DNA of 13,296 nt from the NCBI GenBank assembly GCA_028748945.1, contig JAQTOL010000039.1, forward strand, positions 1 to 13,296, read 5' to 3'. Position 1 is the stretch's first letter, and every line of letters begins with the position of its first letter. The notes beneath the pieces were generated by a model. That model did no database searches. It was not told the origin of the DNA and saw only the letters and a list, made by a program, of their open reading frames with translations. The position numbers and the translations under genes were made by a program. This document shows positions 1 to 6,130 of the stretch, one piece after another. The stretch comes from Paludibacter sp. (GTDB lineage: Bacteria; Bacteroidota; Bacteroidia; Bacteroidales; Paludibacteraceae).

Positions 1-120
1 CCTAACATTTTTGCCGGTGGACATAATTTCCATGGACGGTTTGAATATGTTCCTGTTCAATCCATGGAAAAAGCGATGCTTGTAATCGTAAAAATCGTGG
101 AAAATCTGGCCAAAAAATAA
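1..120 (+). CDS. pepT: Peptidase T (tripeptide aminopeptidase), C-terminal end only
   Basis: The first 39 codons of the window are open and end at TAA 118-120. They read [20 protein letters not shown] followed by [19 protein letters not shown]. This matches the C-terminus of peptidase T, where a glycine-rich N-F-H-G segment is followed by an E-F/Y-V-P stretch and an amphipathic final helix. The histidine in the G-G-H-N-F-H-G segment lies in the region that supplies a metal ligand in this M20 zinc dipeptidase family. PepT is cytoplasmic and removes the N-terminal residue from tripeptides. The rest of the gene lies before the window. The pepT-then-gcvT order is one I recall from other Bacteroidetes genomes. 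There is no clear terminator after it, so read-through into gcvT is possible. The family call rests on a short piece but the motif is distinctive. Confidence 0.85.
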   Translation, partial: PNIFAGGHNFHGRFEYVPVQSMEKAMLVIVKIVENLAKK

Positions 121-229
121 AATATAGCTGTCATGTCCCGTTGGTTATCAGAATATCGGGATCCCGAAAAGAAACTAATAAGAATTAATCTGATTCAATA
201 ATATAAATACTAAACAAATAACTCACCAA

Positions 230-250
230 AAGTCCCACTTTCGGGGATTT
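230..250 (+). repeat. Hairpin in the gcvT leader, possible dispersed intergenic repeat
   Basis: AAGTCCC at 230-236 can pair with GGGATTT at 244-250 (one G-T wobble) around a 7-nt loop, and the right arm runs into a G-rich AGGGGGGCGG at 251-260 that ends 10 nt before the gcvT ATG. The general form (AGTCCC, short loop, GGGGATTTAGGGG) resembles a short intergenic element I recall from many Bacteroidetes genomes; I cannot confirm copies elsewhere from this window. It has no T-run, so it is a poor terminator. It could influence gcvT translation. Confidence 0.45.
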
Positions 251-270
251 AGGGGGGCGGACTTCATTTT

Positions 271-1341
271 ATGAAAACAACACCTTTCACAGACATCCAC
301 ATTGCATTAGGGGCTAAAATGCATGAATTTGCAGGATACAATATGCCGATCGAATATACTACCGGCATTTCGGACGAACATTTGACAGTACGCAACGGCG
401 TTGGTGTTTTTGATGTTTCACACATGGGTGAATTTTGGGTGAAAGGTGAAAATGCTTTCCCTTTTTTACAAAAAGTGACTTCCAATGATGTCTCTGTTAT
501 TCCGATCGGAAAAATTCAATATTCCTGTTTTCCGAATGGAAAAGGTGGAATTGTTGACGACTTGCTGGTATATCATTATGATGTAAATAAATACCTGCTC
601 GTTGTCAATGCATCCAATATTGAAAAAGACTGGAACTGGTGTGTCAGTAATAATACGGAAGGAGCCATTCTCGAAAATGCTTGCGATCATATGGCACAAC
701 TGGCCGTACAGGGACCCAAAGCTACGGAAATGCTTCAGAAACTCACAAAAACCGATCTTTCTCAAATTCCGTATTACGGATTTGCCGTTGGTGGATTTGC
801 CGGAGTTGATGAAGTGATTCTTTCGAATACAGGTTATACCGGTGCAGGTGGTTTTGAAATCTATTTTTACCCTGAGTACGGTCAAAAAATATGGGATGCA
901 CTTTTCGAAGTTGGCAGATCATACGGTTTAAAACCAATAGGATTGGGAGCCCGCGATACCTTACGTCTTGAAAAAGGCTTTTGCCTGTACGGGAATGATA
1001 TTGATGATACAACCTCACCCATTGAAGCCGGTTTAGGCTGGATCACCAAATTTTCATACGGAAAAAACTTTATAGACCGTCCGTTGCTCGAAAAACAAAA
1101 ATCCGGTGGCGTAAGCCGAAAATTGGTACGTTTTGAATTAAAGGAGCGTGGAATTCCACGTCACGGTTACGAAATTGTAAATGAAAACGATGAAGTTATC
1201 GGACATGTTACATCGGGAACCATGCTGCCCGACAGCAAAAAGGGAATCGGGATGGGCTATGTTCAGACTGGCAGCAGCAAATCGGGATCGACAATATTCA
1301 TTAAAATCCGTGCGAATAATCTGGAAGCTGAAGTTGTATAA
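271..1341 (+). CDS. gcvT: Aminomethyltransferase, glycine cleavage system T protein
   Basis: This 356-residue cytoplasmic protein takes the aminomethyl group held on lipoylated H protein and transfers the methylene group to tetrahydrofolate, giving 5,10-methylene-THF and ammonia. The sequence opens with T-x-[18 protein letters not shown] and HMGEF near residues 51-54. GGIVDDL at 92-98 contains the family's catalytic aspartate. [14 protein letters not shown] lies near 186-199, and [19 protein letters not shown] near 226-244 carries the folate-pocket residues. The C-terminal beta-barrel ends with [21 protein letters not shown]. Length matches the family (about 360). The ATG at 271 gives the expected N-terminus and has a G-rich stretch 10 nt upstream. 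The other glycine cleavage genes are not in this window. It lies 150 nt after pepT and 25 nt before the receptor gene. I found no consensus Bacteroidetes promoter directly upstream, so it may be read from a pepT promoter. Confidence 0.97.
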   Translation: MKTTPFTDIHIALGAKMHEFAGYNMPIEYTTGISDEHLTVRNGVGVFDVSHMGEFWVKGENAFPFLQKVTSNDVSVIPIGKIQYSCFPNGKGGIVDDLLVYHYDVNKYLLVVNASNIEKDWNWCVSNNTEGAILENACDHMAQLAVQGPKATEMLQKLTKTDLSQIPYYGFAVGGFAGVDEVILSNTGYTGAGGFEIYFYPEYGQKIWDALFEVGRSYGLKPIGLGARDTLRLEKGFCLYGNDIDDTTSPIEAGLGWITKFSYGKNFIDRPLLEKQKSGGVSRKLVRFELKERGIPRHGYEIVNENDEVIGHVTSGTMLPDSKKGIGMGYVQTGSSKSGSTIFIKIRANNLEAEVV

Positions 1342-1366
1342 TCATTCATAATCCTCATTAAGTTGT

Positions 1367-3544
1367 TTGGCAACATTTAAATCACGAAAAATAAGCGGAA
1401 AATATAAGTCTGCAATAGAACTGTGGTTTCTGATTATCACACTCTTAGGCTCGTTGCAAAACATCGCGGCTCAGAATAAGCATGTACTTATTTCCGATAC
1501 TCTGGATCCTAAATCCATAGTGAATAAAACAATTGAGATCCGTGAAATCCAGGTAACCGGGAACTTAAAAGAAGCCAATCTCAAAGCAGGATCGACAGGG
1601 ATTAACGTAGATGTCGAACAACTGAAACAATTACCAAAATTCGCCGGAGAAAGTGATCCATACAAGGCTCTGCAGTACATGGGCGGAGTATCACAGGCGG
1701 GTGAGGCCAATTCCGGCTTGTATGTTCGCGGTGGAAACAATGACCAGAACCTTATTTTACTCAACGGAACATTGATTCAAAATCCGACACATGTGTTGGG
1801 CATGTTTTCCGTTTTCAACCCCGATTTAATAGACCAGATGCGTTTTATTAAATCAGGAATGCCTGCAGAGTACGGCGGACGACTTTCTTCGATAGTAGAT
1901 ATAACCAATATTAACCGGATTCCTGAAAAAATAAAGGTCAAAGGTTCCATCGGACTTATTTCCTCCCGCTTATCAACTCAAATTCCAGTTAACTCAAGAT
2001 TTTCAGTTTATGCGTCTCTACGGGGTAGTTATATTAGTTCAATAATTCTTCCAACACTTAGTTTGCTTGGTATTGACAGTGCGCTCACGCAAAACAGCTA
2101 TGAGTTTTGGGATGCAAATGCTGGTTTTATTTACAATCTGGCCCCCCGTACCAAACTCACCTGTCATTTCTATACAGGAAAGGATGAGATGAAAATTCAG
2201 GAAATTAAAAAATACGAAATAAACGGGAACAGTACTTTCTGGCAAAACACGGCTGCCGGGCTACAACTCAATCATATTTTCAATGATGACTGGAGTATGA
2301 ACCATCAACTGAATTATTCCAAATTCTATATACAGTCAACTTTCGACTGGTACAATTCATTGCAGGATATCCGGTCTCAGTTTGATAACATCAACTACAA
2401 AGCCGACTTCTTTCATATTGCTGGTAATCATCAATTTAAATTCGGGACAGAAATGTCATATAATGCTGCTATCCCCCACTTCCTGCACAACGACTCCATA
2501 CTGGCTGTAGAAGTAAATAATGAACATAATACCATTCATTCTGCGCAGCTTACTGTTTATTTCAGGGATGAATGGACAAAGGACAAATGGCAGTTTAATA
2601 TTGGAGTCCGGTCAAACCTGTATGCTCATATCGGACCCTACACCAATTTTCAGGAAGCAGGCGATGTCAGCTATAAAAGCAACAGTATTATTAAGACCTA
2701 TTCCGGGATCGAACCACGCTTTTATTCCCGTTATCTGCTGAATGACCATTCGTCACTGAAACTTTCTGCTACCCGGCACATACAGTACCTGAATCAGATT
2801 CCTGTTTTTTCATTCGGAATTCCAACCGATTTGCAAATCCCGGCTTCGTTGTTTGTCAAACCACAGGGTTCCTGGCATTTGTCCGGTGGATATTTTCGCA
2901 ATTTTATAAATAATACCTGGGAATTTAGTACTGAAATCTATTACAAAACACTGGAAAACCAGTTGGAATTCAAAAATGGAATTGCAGAAACTTTTAGCAA
3001 TAATATGATTGAAAAAAATCTTTTGGTCGGGAAAGGATGGAATTATGGTACTGAATGGAAATTGAGTAAGCGCATGGGGAAGTTTACCGGTTGGATTTCA
3101 TACAATCTGGCGTGGAGTTACCGGCAATTTGATCAGATTAATGCCGGAAAGCCGTTTTTTGCACGAAATGACAGGCGGCACGATGTTTCAGTGATTGGAA
3201 TGTACGAATTAAATAATCGCTGGAGTTTCTCTACTGTATTTGTTTATGCTTCAGGGAGCCGCCTCAATCTTCCGTTAAGCTGGTATTATATTGACGGCAA
3301 TTATGTGATGGAATATGGTAAATATAACGCTTTTGAAATGCCGGCCTATCATCGTCTGGATATTTCGGCCAACTATAAACTGAAGAAAAAGAAGGGTATT
3401 GACTCGGAAATAAATTTTTCAATTTACAATTTATATAACCGTGCCAATCCGTTTCAGGTATATTTCAGTTCCAAAAATCTGACTATGAAAATGCAATACC
3501 TGTTACCGGTTATTCCATCCGTATCGTGGACATTTAGTTTATAA
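1367..3544 (+). CDS. TonB-dependent outer-membrane receptor, DUF4249-associated
   Basis: A 725-residue outer-membrane active transporter that would import or bind a ligand using energy from TonB. Residues 1-36 form a signal peptide (basic N-terminus, hydrophobic FLIITLLGSL at 21-30, IAAQ end). IEIREIQVTGN at 56-66 looks like a TonB-box and plug start. The plug contains LYVRGGNNDQNLILLNG at 118-134 and PAEYGGRLSSIVDI at 166-179. The rest is beta-barrel strands ending in SVSWTFSL. The only start that keeps the signal peptide is TTG at 1367: an in-frame stop lies at 1349 and the next in-frame ATG falls inside the plug. The carboxypeptidase-like domain that often precedes the plug in Bacteroidetes receptors is absent, leaving only about 20 residues between signal peptide and plug. 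It starts 25 nt after gcvT and stops 10 nt before a DUF4249 lipoprotein, its expected partner. Ligand unknown. Confidence 0.88.
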   Translation: MATFKSRKISGKYKSAIELWFLIITLLGSLQNIAAQNKHVLISDTLDPKSIVNKTIEIREIQVTGNLKEANLKAGSTGINVDVEQLKQLPKFAGESDPYKALQYMGGVSQAGEANSGLYVRGGNNDQNLILLNGTLIQNPTHVLGMFSVFNPDLIDQMRFIKSGMPAEYGGRLSSIVDITNINRIPEKIKVKGSIGLISSRLSTQIPVNSRFSVYASLRGSYISSIILPTLSLLGIDSALTQNSYEFWDANAGFIYNLAPRTKLTCHFYTGKDEMKIQEIKKYEINGNSTFWQNTAAGLQLNHIFNDDWSMNHQLNYSKFYIQSTFDWYNSLQDIRSQFDNINYKADFFHIAGNHQFKFGTEMSYNAAIPHFLHNDSILAVEVNNEHNTIHSAQLTVYFRDEWTKDKWQFNIGVRSNLYAHIGPYTNFQEAGDVSYKSNSIIKTYSGIEPRFYSRYLLNDHSSLKLSATRHIQYLNQIPVFSFGIPTDLQIPASLFVKPQGSWHLSGGYFRNFINNTWEFSTEIYYKTLENQLEFKNGIAETFSNNMIEKNLLVGKGWNYGTEWKLSKRMGKFTGWISYNLAWSYRQFDQINAGKPFFARNDRRHDVSVIGMYELNNRWSFSTVFVYASGSRLNLPLSWYYIDGNYVMEYGKYNAFEMPAYHRLDISANYKLKKKKGIDSEINFSIYNLYNRANPFQVYFSSKNLTMKMQYLLPVIPSVSWTFSL

Positions 3545-3554
3545 TTTATTGATT

Positions 3555-4433
3555 ATGAAAAAACACACAATTTATTTCCTGCTTGCAGTGGTATTCATAT
3601 CCTGTCGCCCCGATTTAAATTACGAGATACATGGATACACACAAAAAATCATTGTTGAAGGATATATTTCCAACGGTGAATTTCCAAAAGTCTACCTGTC
3701 GTTGAATGTGCCTCTTTCAAAACAGGTTGACTCTGTAAACATACTTGAAAACGTCATTAGAACTGCAAAAGTAACCATCTCTGATTCATTAAACCCTCAG
3801 GCTGTGGGAGCAAAAACAGAGATACTGACTTCAGGATGGGATAAAACCCACTTTCCTCCCTATGTCTACCGGGGAACCGATATTAAAGGTGAAGAAGGTA
3901 AAACATACTACCTGACTGTTGATTACAGCGGGTATACACTTCATGCTAAAACAACGATTCCAACTGCGACTAGAATAAATGAATTTACTGTTTTACCTGT
4001 TTCAGGTAACGATTCATTAAGGATCCTGTATATGACTTTCAACATCGATCCCACGCTGAAAAACAGCTACAGGGTGGCAACAAAAAAAAGAAAAGATAAT
4101 TATTATATCAACACGCCTTTTCTCTATAATTCTGAGTTTACACTTTCAGGTGCCAATACTTTTACGATTAGCCCCCAAGCAACGGAAAAAGATTCCAGCT
4201 TCTCTGAAGGAAGTTATTTTGCAAAAGGCGATACGATTCAAATTCAGTTCAGCACCATTGATAGTATTTCAACTCAATTTTTTAAATCGTTGACTCTTTT
4301 CTCTGCTTCTACAGGTATTGGAAACATATACTTTATCGGAGAAAAAGAAGCGCTTAAATCGAATATCAGCGCTCCCGGCTTTGGCATTTGGTATGGAAAA
4401 GGAAATTCGGATTATACCTACATTATACCATAA
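3555..4433 (+). CDS. DUF4249 family lipoprotein, partner of the upstream receptor
   Basis: A 292-residue putative lipoprotein. The N-terminus MKKHTIYFLLAVVFISC is a lipoprotein signal with the acylated cysteine at residue 17, followed by RPDLNYE. IIVEGYISNGEFPKVYLSLNVPL, a V-x-I-x-D strand, then GEEGKTYYLTVDYSGYTLHAKTTIP give the pattern of DUF4249, a Bacteroidetes family with Ig-like beta structure found next to TonB-dependent receptors. By analogy it sits in the outer membrane and acts with the receptor, but no DUF4249 ligand is established to my knowledge. ATG 3555 was chosen over the in-frame TTG at 3549 because it gives a clean signal peptide starting MKK. The gap to the receptor stop is 10 nt, so the two are almost certainly one transcription unit. 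It is followed directly by a bidirectional terminator. Confidence 0.88.
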   Translation: MKKHTIYFLLAVVFISCRPDLNYEIHGYTQKIIVEGYISNGEFPKVYLSLNVPLSKQVDSVNILENVIRTAKVTISDSLNPQAVGAKTEILTSGWDKTHFPPYVYRGTDIKGEEGKTYYLTVDYSGYTLHAKTTIPTATRINEFTVLPVSGNDSLRILYMTFNIDPTLKNSYRVATKKRKDNYYINTPFLYNSEFTLSGANTFTISPQATEKDSSFSEGSYFAKGDTIQIQFSTIDSISTQFFKSLTLFSASTGIGNIYFIGEKEALKSNISAPGFGIWYGKGNSDYTYIIP

Positions 4434-4464
4434 AAAAAGGAGAAAATGACTTTCCTCCTTTTTT
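4433..4464. terminator. Bidirectional rho-independent terminator between convergent genes
   Basis: AAAAAAGGAG at 4433-4442 pairs perfectly with CTCCTTTTTT at 4455-4464. The loop region can extend the stem with AAA/TTT across a bulged C. The T-run at 4459-4464 serves the plus-strand receptor/DUF4249 unit, and the A-run at 4432-4438 reads as a T-run for the minus-strand lipoprotein gene whose stop lies 16 nt away. The first base of the stem overlaps the DUF4249 stop codon. Confidence 0.85.
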
Positions 4465-4479
4465 ATACCGGTTTGCAAA

Positions 4480-5718
4480 TTAGTTCATCGGTTGCAATTC
4501 ATTTAACCTGTTGATTAAATCTTCAAATCCTGTATTGACAAATGTTTCCATATCCTGTTTAGAACCATCACTTAAAACCAGGCGTGGCTGAATATCATAG
4601 TAAGTCATTGTACCATATTGCCCGGTATTAAAATTGTAATTAGAGTAATCTGTTTCAGTCTTTTCAACTACATAAAACTCAATATCGGCAAATTTTTGAT
4701 TTTCCTTCACAAAATAGGCGTACATCTTCAGGTATTTGTTGATAGCCGCTACTTGTTTCGTTACACGATCTTTGTCACTGTTCTTTTGTCCATCGATAAC
4801 ATCCATTTCATCACCAAAAGCTTTAAAGTCTTTAAATCCGCCCAGCATGGCGATATTAAATACCTGAAAATACATGGATCCCGATGTAACAATATCCTGT
4901 GGACGACTGGTACTATCATTTAAAACAGATTCACTAAAATTACCGGCTGCACCAAGTTGATATTTCAGTAATGTTTCCGTATCATATTTAAATTCATAAG
5001 TTGCTGAAACATTCTTTTTGTCATTTGATAAATCTGCACTCCAACTGTATTTGTCAATCGTAAGTGTCTGGGAAAGTTTAGTTGGAGTAGCATCTGCATT
5101 ATAAGAACCGCTAAAGGTAGCTTTCAATGCTTCTGTGGTACCAACTTTCAACACCACTGAAATGCTAGATGGCATGTATTCAACCGGATCAGTATCGGGT
5201 GCTGCAATGGTTGATTCAACATAGATAATTGTCAAAGTGGCATCGTTGCTGGTAGAAGTTGAATCCGAAGGGAAATGGAAAATAGCAGTATTAGAAAGAT
5301 TTTTTGCCAATGTAAATTCGCCGTAAGTACTATTCCAGTTCCACTCACCCCAAATAGAATCACCTACATTTTTTGCAACTCTCATTTGCCGGGTGAAATT
5401 ATCCAAGGTCTTTAAATCATTTTTCAGTAAATCAGCACGCAATTGTCGGAATGGAACTAAATAAACCGGTTGAGATGAGTTAATTGTCATTGTTGCCAAA
5501 TGAGTTAATGCCACAAATCCTTCGGTTTGTTGTATCCCATCCATCTTATTTACCAAATCAATTGCATTTTGTTCAATGCTTGTCTTTTGTTCTTCAACGG
5601 TCAATTTGGTAAATTTCAAAGTCTTGTCCAGATCTAACACATTCGTATCTTTATTACACGAATTGAAAGCAAACATAAATATTAATGCTACTCCCACAAG
5701 AAAAATTGGTTTTTTCAT
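4480..5718 (-). CDS. Putative lipoprotein of unknown function, 412 residues
   Basis: I do not recognise the family. MKKPIFLVGVALIFMFAFNSC is a lipoprotein signal peptide with acylated Cys21, followed by NKDTN, a sequence compatible with surface or outer-membrane sorting in Bacteroidetes. Residues about 35-60 look helical (KLTVEEQKTSIEQNAIDLVNK). The middle has alternating hydrophobic strands with many Ser/Thr and Asp residues. The C-terminal third mixes helices (KDRVTKQVAAINKYLKMYAYFV) with strands and ends in a helix (FEDLINRLNELQPMN). No catalytic motif or repeat is evident. An upstream in-frame ATG at 5766 is rejected because it overlaps the -7 element of the promoter and would place 16 residues before an obvious signal peptide. 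The gene stands alone, convergent with the receptor/DUF4249 unit, and has its own promoter and terminator. Confidence 0.8.
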   Translation of the reverse strand: MKKPIFLVGVALIFMFAFNSCNKDTNVLDLDKTLKFTKLTVEEQKTSIEQNAIDLVNKMDGIQQTEGFVALTHLATMTINSSQPVYLVPFRQLRADLLKNDLKTLDNFTRQMRVAKNVGDSIWGEWNWNSTYGEFTLAKNLSNTAIFHFPSDSTSTSNDATLTIIYVESTIAAPDTDPVEYMPSSISVVLKVGTTEALKATFSGSYNADATPTKLSQTLTIDKYSWSADLSNDKKNVSATYEFKYDTETLLKYQLGAAGNFSESVLNDSTSRPQDIVTSGSMYFQVFNIAMLGGFKDFKAFGDEMDVIDGQKNSDKDRVTKQVAAINKYLKMYAYFVKENQKFADIEFYVVEKTETDYSNYNFNTGQYGTMTYYDIQPRLVLSDGSKQDMETFVNTGFEDLINRLNELQPMN

Positions 5719-5763
5719 AATTGTATTTTTTAGTTTAAATAAATAATAAATAAAACTATGACA

Positions 5764-5792
5764 CAAAAATAGTCTATTTTTTTAAAATACAA
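5764..5792 (-). promoter_or_regulatory. Bacteroidetes-type promoter of the 412-residue lipoprotein
   Basis: Read on the minus strand, TTG (5792-5790) is followed after 18 nt by TATTTTTG (5771-5764), an exact match to the TAnnTTTG -7 consensus of the Bacteroidetes primary sigma factor. A second TTG at 5795-5793 gives 21-nt spacing. Transcription would start near 5757, leaving a leader of about 40 nt before ATG 5718. Confidence 0.75.
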
Positions 5793-5813
5793 CAATAAAA
5801 GTCAATATTTTTA

Positions 5814-5830
5814 TTTATTCGAAGAATAAA
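5814..5830. promoter_or_regulatory. Small dyad upstream of the lipoprotein promoter
   Basis: TTTATTC (5814-5820) and GAATAAA (5824-5830) are perfect inverted arms around GAA, about 22 nt upstream of the -33 element. A site here could bind a regulator of the lipoprotein gene. In AT-rich DNA such short dyads also arise by chance. Confidence 0.25.
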
Positions 5831-6073
5831 GATGATGAATTTTAAACCATTTTATAAGATCTTTCAAAAAAGCAATTAATTTGAATGATTCGTTTTCAAA
5901 CAGTATTTGAAATACTTAAAACATTTCTAAAATTAATCAGTCGTTATTAGGTCGGCAGAATACGTATATAACATAATAAATACCCTATAATTTCATTTGC
6001 GTATTTTTACATAAAATCCTATAAACAGGTATAAGTAAATACCCATAAAATAAGAAATAATGGAAAAAAGTAC
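5831..6073. other. AT-rich gene-free stretch with repeated TAAATACCC
   Basis: I see no coding sequence or stable RNA fold here. TAAATACCC occurs twice, at 5977-5985 and 6036-6044. The second copy forms the right half of an inverted repeat, GGTAT (6028-6032) with ATACC (6039-6043). The stretch lies between the maeB terminator and the promoter region of the lipoprotein gene, so it may hold binding sites for that gene. Confidence 0.4.
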
Positions 6074-6114
6074 AAAAAAAAATTCTGCCGTTTTTAGGAG
6101 CAGAACTTTTTTTT
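6074..6114 (-). terminator. Rho-independent terminator of the malic enzyme gene
   Basis: On the minus strand TTCTGC (6105-6100) pairs with GCAGAA (6088-6083) around an 11-nt loop. The stem is lengthened by A/T flanks with one mismatch and followed by a long T-run (the A-run at 6074-6082 on the plus strand). It starts 17 nt after the malic enzyme stop codon. Confidence 0.85.
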
Positions 6115-6130
6115 ATAATTCAAAACAACA

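Noticed and set aside
121..270. Glycine riboswitch before gcvT
   Set aside because: The gap is only 150 nt and I could not find the conserved glycine aptamer core; the only structures are a short palindrome and a small hairpin.
466..1018. Open frames of 70-140 codons opposite or within gcvT
   Set aside because: They lie inside a clearly conserved gene in other frames and their translations show no recognisable protein features.
5719..5766. 16-residue N-terminal extension of the lipoprotein
   Set aside because: It overlaps the promoter and precedes a complete lipoprotein signal peptide starting at 5718.
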